Shown here piece by piece: positions 1 to 7,806 of a DNA stretch of 42,223 bases. The stretch is from Bacillota bacterium (GTDB lineage Bacteria; Bacillota; Bacilli; Paenibacillales; Paenibacillaceae), in contig JAEWJS010000077.1 of NCBI GenBank assembly GCA_023386495.1, forward strand, positions 1 to 42,223, given 5' to 3'. How positions within the stretch are numbered: the stretch's first letter is position 1; the number at the start of each line of letters is the position of its first letter. The notes under the pieces were generated by a model. That model did no database searches and was not told where the DNA came from. It worked only from the letters and a program-made list of their open reading frames with translations. A program made the position numbers and the translations under genes.

Positions 1-115
1 AGATGAGATTTCCCAATTCGTAAGACCCCTGGTAGACGACCAGGTTGATAGGTTCGGGGTGGAAGCGCAGCAATGCGTGCAGCTGACGAATACTAATCGG
101 TCGAGGGCTTATCCT
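1..115 (+). rRNA. 23S ribosomal RNA, 3' end (partial)
   Basis: The first ~115 bases match the conserved 3' end of bacterial 23S rRNA (the segment with AAGACCCC, GACGACCAGGTTGATAGG, GCTGACGAATACTAATCGG and TCGAGGGCTTA). The gene enters from the left edge, so only the terminal stem region is present. The exact mature 3' end is estimated from the usual ending after the GAGGGCTTA block. It heads an rRNA-tRNA transcription unit with the six tRNAs that follow. Confidence 0.93.
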
Positions 116-293
116 ACAAGTAACTCAGCTTGTTTCACTCATTCGCATCCAGTTTTCAGGGCGCAAGCGAAGCATGCCGACGGTCAAGTGCCGTCATCAT
201 GCAACCATTGCACAGGCATTTGGCGATGCCTTCACCTGACACGAATGAATGCCCGATTGTTCATTCGGACAAGCTACATCAATCGGGATCCAT
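116..293 (+). other. 23S-tRNA spacer without a 5S rRNA gene
   Basis: In Bacillales a ~117-nt 5S rRNA normally follows 23S. Here the spacer has none of the conserved 5S blocks (GGGGAAACACC, CCGAACACGGAAG types). It contains small hairpins: AGGCAT/ATGCCT around 223-240, GAATGAA/TTCATTC around 244-268, and CCCGATTG/CAATCGGG around 252-287. These could be rRNA/tRNA processing stems. The 5S may lie elsewhere in this rrn unit, for example upstream of 16S, or be absent from this copy. Confidence 0.6.
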
Positions 294-370
294 GGCGGCA
301 TAGCTTAGCTGGCTATAGCGTTCGGTTCATACCCGAAAGGTCGGGGGTTCGAGTCCCTCTGCCGCTACCA
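294..370 (+). tRNA. tRNA-Met (CAT), elongator type
   Basis: A 77-nt cloverleaf with encoded CCA. The acceptor GGCGGCA pairs with TGCCGCT (a G-U closes position 1-72), the anticodon loop carries CAT, and the T arm is GGGGGTTCGAGTCCCTC. The paired first base separates it from initiator tRNA-fMet, and the body resembles the B. subtilis elongator tRNA-Met rather than tRNA-Ile2. Confidence 0.95.
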
Positions 371-373
371 TAT

Positions 374-449
374 GGAGGCTTAGCTCAGCTGGGAGAGCAT
401 CTGCCTTACAAGCAGAGGGTCGGCGGTTCGATCCCGTCAGCCTCCACCA
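374..449 (+). tRNA. tRNA-Val (TAC)
   Basis: A 76-nt cloverleaf with encoded CCA. The acceptor GGAGGCT pairs with AGCCTCC, the anticodon stem TCTGC/GCAGA frames the loop CTTACAA, giving anticodon TAC. It sits 3 nt after tRNA-Met. Confidence 0.96.
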
Positions 450-486
450 TTACTTTACCCCTTCCCAATGGGGTATACATGATTGC

Positions 487-563
487 GGAGCCGTGGTGTA
501 GAGGCCTAACATGCCTGCCTGTCACGCAGGAGACCGCGGGTTCGAATCCCGTCGGCTCCGCCA
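487..563 (+). tRNA. tRNA-Asp (GTC)
   Basis: A 77-nt cloverleaf with encoded CCA. The acceptor GGAGCCG pairs with CGGCTCC, the discriminator is G, and the anticodon arm CCTGCCTGTCACGCAGG carries GTC. It is part of the rRNA-linked tRNA cluster. Confidence 0.96.
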
Positions 564-577
564 TTTTTTGTTTTTAA

Positions 578-653
<76 letters not shown>

Positions 654-663
654 TGCATGTCTT

Positions 664-748
664 GGAGGGCTAGTGAAGTGGCTAAACACGGCAGACTGTA
701 AATCTGCTCTCTCTGAGTTCGGTGGTTCGAATCCATCGCCCTCCACCA
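664..748 (+). tRNA. tRNA-Tyr (GTA)
   Basis: An 85-nt class II tRNA with a long variable arm and encoded CCA. The acceptor GGAGGGC pairs with GCCCTCC, and the anticodon loop CTGTAAA carries GTA. Confidence 0.96.
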
Positions 749-757
749 CTTCTCCAA

Positions 758-833
758 GAGCCATTAGCTCAGTTGGTAGAGCACCTGACTTTTAATCAGG
801 GTGTCGAAGGTTCGAGTCCTTCATGGCTCACCA
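758..833 (+). tRNA. tRNA-Lys (TTT)
   Basis: A 76-nt cloverleaf with encoded CCA. The acceptor GAGCCAT pairs with ATGGCTC, and the anticodon loop CTTTTAA carries TTT. It is the last tRNA of the cluster, directly before a terminator. Confidence 0.96.
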
Positions 834-850
834 TTTACGTTAACGCAAAC

Positions 851-879
851 AGCCTTGCGGCTTGCCGCAAGGCTTTTTT
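851..879 (+). terminator. Intrinsic terminator of the rRNA-tRNA unit
   Basis: A perfect 10-bp stem AGCCTTGCGG/CCGCAAGGCT with a CTTG loop is followed by a T-run. It ends the tRNA cluster. Confidence 0.92.
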
Positions 880-949
880 GTTGTTTCCTGAGGCATATCC
901 GCGTTCGCTGAGGGCAATGCTAGAAGAAAACTCGGGGCGGGTGATACCG

Positions 950-1897
950 ATGCTACCCATTCTTGCTGCCGCAAGTGCCTTCTTGATCGTCTTTGCTGCT
1001 GTACCGGTCGTGAAACGTTTTGCCGAACGGTTCGGTTATGTCGACAAGCCTAATCCGCGCAAGATCCATGCCAAGCCTGTACCGCTGCTCGGCGGTGCCG
1101 CCATCTATGCCGGCACGACGATCGCGATGCTGTTATTCGGGAAAGATACGGAACTCGGAACGGCAGTAGGCATCGGAGGACTATTGATCGTCATTATCGG
1201 ATTGCTCGATGATACGGCGAAATCGAAGGGTTACGATTTTCCGGTGTGGCCGAGAATCATTGTCTACCTCTCCGCTGCGTTCGTACCCGTACTGCTCGAT
1301 ATTCGCATTCTTGGCGTAACCAGTCCGGGACCCGGCGATATGATCATTTTCCCAGAGTGGATCAGCGTAGTGACGACCGTCGTGTGGATCTTCGCGCTGA
1401 CGAATATGATCAACTTCATCGACGGCGTCGACGGGCTGGCTGCAGGCGTCGCCATGATCTCCTCCCTGACGCTGTTCGTAACGGCGATATGGCGCGGTCA
1501 GGCGGATACGGCGGTGCTCTCCTTAATCTTATTCGGTGCATGTGCGGCTTTCTTAACCTATAACTTCTATCCTGCGCGGATTTTCATGGGCGATGCAGGC
1601 GCAGCCTTCCTTGGTTACGCATTGGCGCTGCTTGCCGTACACGGCGCGTTCAAGAGCGCGACGCTGATTACGACGTTCATACCGCTGCTCGCGCTCGGCG
1701 TACCGATCCTGGATACGGCAATCGTGATGTCCCGCAGGCTGGTAGAGGGAAAAGGACTGCATAAAGCCGACAAGCTGCACACGCACCATGTACTGATGCG
1801 CTGGGGGTTAACGCAGATTCAGACGGTGTCGTTCTTATACTTGTTAGCCGTCGTCTTCTCGCTCTTGTCGATCGTGCTGCTGCTGGCCTGGGGTTAA
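950..1897 (+). CDS. tagO: Undecaprenyl-phosphate N-acetylaminosugar-1-phosphate transferase (TagO/WecA family)
   Basis: This integral membrane enzyme of the MraY/WecA/TagO family would transfer a sugar-1-phosphate from UDP-sugar to undecaprenyl phosphate, the first step of teichoic acid or other wall-linked polymer synthesis. The 315-residue product has about ten hydrophobic segments. It carries the family's cytoplasmic Asp motifs LLDD (85-88) and NFIDGVDG (155-162), GDAG at 214-217, and a C-terminal HTHH (277-280) that suits the TagO/WecA branch rather than MraY. The ATG at 950 puts VDKPNPRK about 30 residues in, as in B. subtilis TagO. An in-frame ATG at 917 is an alternative. The sugar (probably GlcNAc) is inferred. 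Confidence 0.88.
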   Translation: MLPILAAASAFLIVFAAVPVVKRFAERFGYVDKPNPRKIHAKPVPLLGGAAIYAGTTIAMLLFGKDTELGTAVGIGGLLIVIIGLLDDTAKSKGYDFPVWPRIIVYLSAAFVPVLLDIRILGVTSPGPGDMIIFPEWISVVTTVVWIFALTNMINFIDGVDGLAAGVAMISSLTLFVTAIWRGQADTAVLSLILFGACAAFLTYNFYPARIFMGDAGAAFLGYALALLAVHGAFKSATLITTFIPLLALGVPILDTAIVMSRRLVEGKGLHKADKLHTHHVLMRWGLTQIQTVSFLYLLAVVFSLLSIVLLLAWG

Positions 1898-1917
1898 TCG
1901 CTTCAGGTCTCTATGCG

Positions 1918-1948
1918 TTGCGAAGCCCTCCTGCAAGTATGCTACAAT
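1918..1948 (+). promoter_or_regulatory. Possible promoter of the PucR-type gene
   Basis: TTGCGA (1918-1923) and TACAAT (1943-1948) are separated by 19 nt, which is long for a housekeeping promoter. The position, 42 nt before the chosen start codon, fits. Confidence 0.4.
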
Positions 1949-1989
1949 ATGAGAAGCTTGCAGCAATGAGTGGAATGGGGCGGTCAATC

Positions 1990-3111
1990 ATGAGCAATTC
2001 CTGGCATGCGCAGCTTGAGCAGCTGCTGGAGATACCGATTCAATCGAAAATATTGTCCAAGCCTGCATGGCAGGAAGCCGTGTCTCTTGCGGAAGAGCAG
2101 CAGCCGTCGATGCATGCGGGACAGCAGATCAATATGCCAGACGGAGAAGTCCGGTTCATCGTGCGCGCCGATTCCAGGCAGGTGGAGTATGTCGCATTCG
2201 ATCGCGGTACGCTGACAGAGAAGGAGATGCGGTTCGTCAGCTTCATTCTGCAGCAGATGCTTCCGGATGCTAAGGATACGGCTTATGTGGCAGGCAATGA
2301 ACTCGAACGAAGCTTCATTGAGCTCGGTGCATGGATCCAGGAGCAGCTGGAACATGGGAGCCTGCAGGCCACTGTGCCGGACAGCTGCAGCCTCCGCGGC
2401 CGGTTGAACAGCGATATGATACCGTTCTATATCGTTACGGATCAAGTACCGCATGCCTCTGGGCTTCAAGAGCTGAAGAAGCTGCTCGACAGCTTCTTCG
2501 AAGAGGAAATTATATTAGCGCCGCTGAAGGAACAGGAATGGCTCGTGCTGACACCGGATTCGCTGCTGCATGAAGACATAGGCGAGTACCGCGGAGACGA
2601 GCAAGAGGAGACGCCGGAGGATGTCTTGTCGAACATCAGCATGGGCTTGCACGATATGCTGGCGAACGAATGGATCGGCGAGTGCCATATCGCGGTCAGC
2701 CATCCGATGGTTCCCTTGACCGCGGCTGTCGAGACCGTGGCGCTGCTGCGCGAGACGGTCATGCTGGGACGCAAATTCCATATGTCCGACAATATCCACC
2801 TGCCTTGGAATATTCACTTGGAACGGCTCTTGAACAGCATTCCAGAGTCGCAGCGCATCCGGTATATGGAACAAGTCATTAATCGAACGGACCTGCTGCT
2901 GGAATCCGAGATCGTGACGACGCTCGAGACGTTCTTCGAGATGAACTGCAATGTCAGCGACACGGCGAAGAAGCTGTTCATTCACCGGAATACGCTGCTG
3001 TACCGCTTAGACAAGCTGAAGCAGGACACAGGGCTTGACGTCCGGCTGTTCCGCGACGCGGTACTGGTCAAAATCATTTTGCTATTGTATAAAGTAACGA
3101 AAAGGAAGTAG
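1990..3111 (+). CDS. PucR-type helix-turn-helix regulator
   Basis: The C-terminal ~50 residues (about 322-370) carry the PucR-family HTH, including VSDTAKKLFIHRNTLLYRLDK, a hallmark of PucR/CdaR-type activators. The preceding ~270 residues are a presumed sensory or effector region I cannot assign; no GAF motif is obvious. The start at 1990 (373 aa) is chosen because GGGGCGG precedes it; an ATG at 1966 is in frame. The gene lies just ahead of the sugar-ABC ATPase gene, which suggests a role in carbon metabolism, but target and ligand are unknown. Confidence 0.78.
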   Translation: MSNSWHAQLEQLLEIPIQSKILSKPAWQEAVSLAEEQQPSMHAGQQINMPDGEVRFIVRADSRQVEYVAFDRGTLTEKEMRFVSFILQQMLPDAKDTAYVAGNELERSFIELGAWIQEQLEHGSLQATVPDSCSLRGRLNSDMIPFYIVTDQVPHASGLQELKKLLDSFFEEEIILAPLKEQEWLVLTPDSLLHEDIGEYRGDEQEETPEDVLSNISMGLHDMLANEWIGECHIAVSHPMVPLTAAVETVALLRETVMLGRKFHMSDNIHLPWNIHLERLLNSIPESQRIRYMEQVINRTDLLLESEIVTTLETFFEMNCNVSDTAKKLFIHRNTLLYRLDKLKQDTGLDVRLFRDAVLVKIILLLYKVTKRK

Positions 3112-3203
3112 TATTTTTGTATGGTATGTGTATTAACATCCGGGTGGGTGTGAGATAAGATATTTGTAGTTACGAAATTACTCGTTATAGGGGGAAATTA
3201 AAC

Positions 3204-4325
3204 ATGGCAGGCGTACGCTTAGAGCATATCTTCAAGAAATATCCGGGTTCCGAAAACGCATCGGTAAAAGACGTAAACTTGGATATTAAAGATAAGGAGT
3301 TTCTGGTACTCGTCGGCCCGTCGGGCTGCGGTAAGTCCACGACGCTCCGTATGATTGCCGGCCTCGAGGAAATTTCGGAAGGCAAGCTGTACATCGGCGA
3401 CCGTCTCGTGAACGACGTCGCACCTAAAGACCGCGACATCGCGATGGTATTCCAATCCTACGCGCTGTACCCGCACATGAACGTGTATCAGAACATGGCG
3501 TTCGGTCTGAAACTTCGTAAATTCAAAAAAGCGGACATCGACAAGCGCGTTCGTGAAGCCGCTAAAATTCTCGATATTGAACATCTGCTCGACCGTAAGC
3601 CGAAGGCACTCTCCGGCGGTCAGCGTCAACGTGTCGCACTGGGCCGCGCAATCGTGCGTGAGCCGCAAGTCTTCTTGATGGATGAGCCGCTCTCCAACTT
3701 GGACGCGAAACTTCGTGGCCAGATGCGTGCCGAGATCTCGAAGCTCGCTAAGCGTCTTGAGACGACTGTTATCTACGTAACGCATGACCAGATCGAGGCC
3801 ATGACGATGGGCGATCGGATCGTTGTCATGAAGGACGGCATCATCCAGCAAGCCGCTTCGCCGGAAGAGCTCTACAACCACCCGGTCAACATCTTCGTAG
3901 CAGGCTTCATCGGTTCCCCTTCGATGAACTTCATCAAGGGCCAACTGACGGAACAAGGCGGCGACGTTCGCTTCAAGACGACGGGCATCGACGTAGCGCT
4001 GACGGAAGGCCGCGCGAAGATCGTTCGCGAGAAGGGCTATGTCGGCAAAGAAGTAATCGTCGGCATTCGTCCGGAAGATCTGCATGATGAGCCTGTATTC
4101 CTCGAAGCATCGCCGAACAGCATCGTTACGGCGCATGCCGAAGTCGTTGAGAACCTTGGTCACGAGAAGAACATCTACCTGAACGGTCTGGGTAGCGAGA
4201 CGGTTATCGCTCGCGTCGACGGCCGCTCCGATATCAAGGAATCCGCTAACGTCAAGCTCGCGATCGATATGAACAAGATCCACATGTTCGATATCCAATC
4301 CGAACTGAACGTATTCGAAAGCTAA
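3204..4325 (+). CDS. ugpC: Multi-sugar ABC transporter ATPase (UgpC/MsmX type)
   Basis: This cytoplasmic ATPase would energise carbohydrate ABC importers of the CUT1 class; in Bacillales one such protein (MsmX) serves several permeases encoded elsewhere. The 373-residue chain has Walker A GPSGCGKST (38-46), the Q-loop (Gln84), signature LSGGQ (136-140), Walker B VFLMDE (156-161) and the switch His194. A C-terminal TOBE/MalK regulatory region of ~130 residues follows. The RBS AGGGGGAAA precedes ATG. No permease or binding-protein gene is adjacent, as expected of a shared subunit. Frequent CGT/GTA codons suggest high expression. Proximity to hprK suggests links to catabolite control, which is inferred. 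Confidence 0.93.
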   Translation: MAGVRLEHIFKKYPGSENASVKDVNLDIKDKEFLVLVGPSGCGKSTTLRMIAGLEEISEGKLYIGDRLVNDVAPKDRDIAMVFQSYALYPHMNVYQNMAFGLKLRKFKKADIDKRVREAAKILDIEHLLDRKPKALSGGQRQRVALGRAIVREPQVFLMDEPLSNLDAKLRGQMRAEISKLAKRLETTVIYVTHDQIEAMTMGDRIVVMKDGIIQQAASPEELYNHPVNIFVAGFIGSPSMNFIKGQLTEQGGDVRFKTTGIDVALTEGRAKIVREKGYVGKEVIVGIRPEDLHDEPVFLEASPNSIVTAHAEVVENLGHEKNIYLNGLGSETVIARVDGRSDIKESANVKLAIDMNKIHMFDIQSELNVFES

Positions 4326-4355
4326 TAGCTGCGGGCCATAAGGTCCGAATGCGCG

Positions 4356-4383
4356 AAGCCGTCCCCATCGGGGACGGCTTTGT
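4356..4383 (+). terminator. Terminator after the sugar-ABC ATPase gene
   Basis: The stem AAGCCGTCCCC/GGGGACGGCTT with loop ATC is followed by the short T-rich tail TTGTTG. The stem is strong and the tail modest. Confidence 0.8.
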
Positions 4384-4416
4384 TGCGCAATATGCTGGCA
4401 TAATAAATGTACATCG

Positions 4417-4445
4417 TTGCATTGTACCGCCAATTTCGATACGAT
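4417..4445 (+). promoter_or_regulatory. Candidate hprK operon promoter
   Basis: TTGCAT (4417-4422) and TACGAT (4440-4445) are spaced by 17 nt, after the terminator and 40 nt before the hprK start. This fits a sigma-A promoter for hprK-lgt-ppaX-yvoF. Confidence 0.55.
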
Positions 4446-4485
4446 GATAACATTCAGGGTTGTGGAACATGAAGGGGGATAGACC

Positions 4486-5424
4486 GTGGCGAAATCTGTT
4501 AAGGTATCCGATCTCATACGGCAGTTCCAGTTAGAGATCGTAAGCGGAGAAGACGGACTGAAGCGCGGCATTACGGTGGACGACCTATATCGTCCCGGAC
4601 TTGAGATGGCGGGTTATTTCAACTACCATCCGACCGAGCGCGTCCAAATTCTAGGCCGGACCGAGCTTGCATTCTTCGAGACGCTCGACAGCGAGGAGCG
4701 CCGTGAGCGTATGGAGAGGCTGTGCGACGGCGCAACGCCTTGCATTATCGTAACGCGTGGACTGGAAGCGCCGAAGGAATTGATCGACATCGCTGCGATG
4801 AAGCAGATTCCGATTCTGCGAAGCTCGTCTGGTACGACCTATCTCATCAGTCGCATTACGAGTTTTCTGGAGCAGAAGCTGGCGCCGACGGCAACAATCC
4901 ACGGCGTATTGGTTGATGTGTACGGGATCGGCATGCTTATTACCGGCTCCAGCGGCATCGGGAAAAGCGAGACGGCGCTCGAGCTCGTGAAGCGCGGCCA
5001 TCGTCTCGTAGCGGACGACGCGGTCGAGATTAAGCAGACGGCCGACGGGCAACTGACAGGCTCGGCACCGGAGCTCATCCGGTATCTGCTCGAGATTCGG
5101 GGACTTGGCATCATTAATGTCATGACGCTGTTCGGCGCAGGGGCGATTCGAACGCAGAAACGGATCGCGGTCGTCATTAAGCTTGAGAATTGGCAACAGG
5201 AGAAGCAGTATGACCGTCTCGGGCTCGACGAAGAGACGACGCGCATTATCGATACGGATGTGCCGCTGGTCACCGTGCCTGTCCGTCCCGGTCGGAACTT
5301 GGCCGTCATCATCGAAGTGGCCGCGATGAACTACCGTCTGAAGCGCATGGGTTATAATGCAGCGCTGCAATTCACCAACAAGCTGACAGAGACCATCTCA
5401 GACGATATAGACGACTACGAATAA
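4486..5424 (+). CDS. hprK: HPr kinase/phosphorylase
   Basis: HprK phosphorylates and dephosphorylates Ser46 of HPr and Crh in response to glycolytic intermediates, driving CcpA-dependent catabolite repression. The 312-residue protein has an N-terminal domain and a C-terminal kinase domain with the P-loop GSSGIGKS (154-161), catalytic-region His139, and the RGLGIINV motif near 205-212 of the family signature. The start is GTG at 4486 behind AAGGGGGAT. It is first in the hprK-lgt-ppaX-yvoF operon, 14 nt before lgt. A likely substrate is encoded at 28018. Confidence 0.97.
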   Translation: MAKSVKVSDLIRQFQLEIVSGEDGLKRGITVDDLYRPGLEMAGYFNYHPTERVQILGRTELAFFETLDSEERRERMERLCDGATPCIIVTRGLEAPKELIDIAAMKQIPILRSSSGTTYLISRITSFLEQKLAPTATIHGVLVDVYGIGMLITGSSGIGKSETALELVKRGHRLVADDAVEIKQTADGQLTGSAPELIRYLLEIRGLGIINVMTLFGAGAIRTQKRIAVVIKLENWQQEKQYDRLGLDEETTRIIDTDVPLVTVPVRPGRNLAVIIEVAAMNYRLKRMGYNAALQFTNKLTETISDDIDDYE

Positions 5425-5438
5425 GAAGGGGCGAAATC

Positions 5439-6545
5439 ATGACGGGGAGCTACTTGCTTATCGATCCGGTCCTGTTATCGCTCGGACCGATTAACTTGAC
5501 ATGGTACGGCACCATATTGGGCTTGGGGGCGCTGGCAGGCTTGCTGCTCGCGATTCGGGAGGGCAAGCGCTTCGGGCTGCCGTCCGATTTCTTCATGGAC
5601 CTGCTGCTCTTCGGCGTGCCGTCGGCCATTATTGCCGCGCGTATCTATTATGTCGCATTCATGTGGGACGACTATAAGAACGATCCCATCAAGATCTTCG
5701 CGATCTGGGAGGGCGGGATCGCGATCTACGGGGCGCTTATCGGCGCGATTATATGCGGCATCTTCTACATACGCTCCAAAGGGTATTCCTTCTGGCGCGT
5801 GGCGGATATATGCGCGCCTTCGCTCATCATCGGACAGATTATCGGCCGTTGGGGCAACTTCGTCAATCAGGAAGCCTACGGCGGTCCGGTCGAGGAGAGC
5901 TTCCTGCGCAGCACGCTGCATATCCCGGACTTCATCGTGAACCAGATGAACGTGATGGGCACGTTCCATCATCCGACGTTCTTGTACGAATCGTTATGGA
6001 ATGTCGTCGGCATCCTTATTCTCTTCATTCTTCGCCGCCAATCGTTCATGCGTGCCGGCGAAATCTTGATCTCCTACTTCATCTGGTACTCGATCGGTCG
6101 CTTCTTCGTCGAAGGGCTGCGTACGGACAGCTTGGCGTTCCAAGGACCGGCCTGGCTGGAATCTCTCGTGTCCGGCTTGTGGTCGCCGATGACGGCTGTA
6201 TTCGAGGCGGGCTATCTGGACCCGGCTTACGGGAACATCCGCAGCTCGCAGCTTGTAGCCATTCTGTTGGTCGTAGCCGGCATTGCGCTGTGGGTATACC
6301 GCCGTTATAGCGGAGCGGCGAGCGAGCGATACGTCGATCCGATCATTAACTTCAAGACGGGCTTACCGGCAGGCGCCGCGGCAGAAGCACAGGAATCAGC
6401 CATCGCGCGCGTATCAGCCATCGACGCGATTCCGCTTGTCACGCCGACCGTTGCAGAATCGGCGGCACGGAAGGAATCTGAATCTGCCGAACAGAACCGG
6501 AAAGGAAAGACGAATGACACAGACAATCAAGACGATCCTGTTTGA
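5439..6545 (+). CDS. lgt: Prolipoprotein diacylglyceryl transferase
   Basis: Lgt moves diacylglycerol from phosphatidylglycerol onto the lipobox Cys of prolipoproteins in the cytoplasmic membrane. The product has about seven membrane segments, the GGIAIYGALIG segment (92-102) and the family signature GRWGNFVNQEAYGG (136-149). At 368 aa it is longer than usual (~270-330); the extra C-terminal tail from about residue 290 is Ala/Ser/Glu-rich and ends hydrophilic, probably cytosolic. The tail's last 32 nt overlap ppaX. The RBS GAAGGGG precedes ATG. Confidence 0.97.
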   Translation: MTGSYLLIDPVLLSLGPINLTWYGTILGLGALAGLLLAIREGKRFGLPSDFFMDLLLFGVPSAIIAARIYYVAFMWDDYKNDPIKIFAIWEGGIAIYGALIGAIICGIFYIRSKGYSFWRVADICAPSLIIGQIIGRWGNFVNQEAYGGPVEESFLRSTLHIPDFIVNQMNVMGTFHHPTFLYESLWNVVGILILFILRRQSFMRAGEILISYFIWYSIGRFFVEGLRTDSLAFQGPAWLESLVSGLWSPMTAVFEAGYLDPAYGNIRSSQLVAILLVVAGIALWVYRRYSGAASERYVDPIINFKTGLPAGAAAEAQESAIARVSAIDAIPLVTPTVAESAARKESESAEQNRKGKTNDTDNQDDPV

Positions 6546-7185
6546 CCTAGACGGCACGATCCTAGATACGAATGAACTGATTATCGAATCATTCCTTCAC
6601 GCGCTGAAGGGATACGTAGCACCTGATTTCAGCAGAGACCATATCATTCCGAAGATGGGCACCCCCCTGAACGAGCAGTTGCAGGAATTCTCGGGTCTGG
6701 AGGATGTCACGCCGCTTGTGACCGCTTATCGTGAGGTTAATCTCGGACGGCATGACGAGCTGGTCCGCGAGTTCCCTTATGTCGCAGAAGTGCTCGGCAA
6801 TCTGCGCCAGAGCGGGATTCGACTCGGCGTCGTCACGACTAAGATCCGGCTTACCACCGAGAAGGGGCTCAAGTATGTCGGCATCTACGATTACATGGAT
6901 GCGATCGTGACGATCGACGACGTGACGAATCCGAAGCCGCATCCGGAGCCGGTGCAGCGGGCGCTCGAACAGCTTGGCGCGAAGCCGGAGGAGACGCTGA
7001 TGGTCGGCGACAGCACGGTCGATATCGCTTCCGCGAATGCGGCCGGTACGGTGTCCGTCGGCGTCGCATGGTCGCTCAAGGGCGAAGCGAAGCTGCGGGA
7101 GGCCGGTGCCCGGCATATCATCCACGACATGCGAGATCTATACGACATTGCGGGATTGGGGCGGGAGTCATTTGCGGAACGTTGA
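6514..7185 (+). CDS. ppaX: Pyrophosphatase PpaX (HAD family)
   Basis: PpaX hydrolyses pyrophosphate released when HprK dephosphorylates P-Ser-HPr, which explains its place behind hprK. The 223-residue HAD protein begins with FDLDGTILDT (Asp11 nucleophile, Asp13), has a TTK motif II, the Lys of NPKPHPEP, and the metal-binding MVGDSTVDI. The start at ATG 6514 follows AAAGGAAAG and lies inside the lgt end. B. subtilis has yvoD between lgt and ppaX; here it is absent. General phosphatase activity cannot be excluded from sequence. Confidence 0.92.
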   Translation: MTQTIKTILFDLDGTILDTNELIIESFLHALKGYVAPDFSRDHIIPKMGTPLNEQLQEFSGLEDVTPLVTAYREVNLGRHDELVREFPYVAEVLGNLRQSGIRLGVVTTKIRLTTEKGLKYVGIYDYMDAIVTIDDVTNPKPHPEPVQRALEQLGAKPEETLMVGDSTVDIASANAAGTVSVGVAWSLKGEAKLREAGARHIIHDMRDLYDIAGLGRESFAER

Positions 7186-7660
7186 GCGATACCCGGTCGA
7201 GGGACCGAACGCGCTGTGGCAAATGTACCGAACGGTAAGCCGCTTCAAGGCGGTGCGCAATTTTATATTCATCCAACTGGCACGATACTGTCCTTCGCTC
7301 CCGGTGAAGAACGCGATCTACCGCCATGTGCTGGGCATGAAGGTCGGGCGGGAGACAGCCTTCGCGCTGATGGTGATGGTGGACGTCTTCTTCCCGGAGC
7401 GAATCGAGGTCGGCGACAATACGATCATCGGCTACAACACGACGATTCTCACGCATGAGTATCTGATTAAGGAATATCGGCTCGGCAACGTGCGCATCGG
7501 CAACAGGGTCATGATCGGCGCGAATACGACGATTCTGCCGGGCGTCACGATCGGAGACGGCGCGGTCATCGCGGCTGGCACGGTCGTTCATAAGGATGTG
7601 GCGCCGGGCGCATTCGTCGGCGGCAATCCGCTGCGGGAATTGGGCACGAAGAATAGCTAG
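7172..7660 (+). CDS. YvoF-like acyltransferase with hexapeptide repeats
   Basis: The 162-residue product resembles B. subtilis YvoF, encoded at the same place in that operon. It is a left-handed beta-helix (hexapeptide) acetyltransferase: repeats run through EVGDNTIIGYNTTI, VRIGNRVMIGANTTI and VTIGDGAVIAAGTVV (about residues 85-150), and it ends in the FVGGNPLRE motif common to this superfamily. The acceptor substrate is unknown. The start is a TTG at 7172, overlapping ppaX by 14 nt, with GGGGCGGGAG upstream; it gives the RYPVEGPNALWQ N-terminus expected of YvoF. Confidence 0.85.
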   Translation: MRNVERYPVEGPNALWQMYRTVSRFKAVRNFIFIQLARYCPSLPVKNAIYRHVLGMKVGRETAFALMVMVDVFFPERIEVGDNTIIGYNTTILTHEYLIKEYRLGNVRIGNRVMIGANTTILPGVTIGDGAVIAAGTVVHKDVAPGAFVGGNPLRELGTKNS

Positions 7661-7672
7661 GGTGGAATAGGG

Positions 7673-7713
7673 GAGACGGACTTATCCTTGAAGGGATAAG
7701 ACGTCTCTTTTTT
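7673..7713 (+). terminator. Terminator of the hprK operon
   Basis: GAGACG-GA-CTTATCC, a TTGAA loop and GGGATAAG-A-CGTCTC form a long stem followed by TTTTTT. Its outer arms are shared with the hairpin at 9305-9347. Confidence 0.9.
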
Positions 7714-7727
7714 CATGAGGTCATCCA

Positions 7728-7785
7728 TTGACGATGATTTCCAGTTATAGTATAACGGTAGTTATATAACAAGTGTTATTACTTG
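7728..7785 (+). promoter_or_regulatory. tetR promoter with three palindromic candidate operators
   Basis: TTGACG (7728-7733) and TATAAC (7751-7756) are spaced by 17 nt. GTTATA-G-TATAAC (7744-7756, perfect, covering the -10), GTTATATAAC (7761-7770, perfect) and CAAGT-N6-ACTTG (7770-7785) follow in tight succession. Such symmetric sites at the promoter of a TetR-type gene are the usual pattern of autorepression. Binding is inferred. Confidence 0.7.
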
Positions 7786-7806
7786 TCTGGGAAGGGGGAC
7801 GAACCC

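Noticed and set aside
223..240. 5S rRNA remnant (TTTGGCGATG)
   Set aside because: The match to the 5S start is only about ten bases and is explained by the AGGCAT/ATGCCT hairpin.
59..577. 172-codon ORF over the tRNA cluster
   Set aside because: It spans the 23S end and three tRNAs and is chance.
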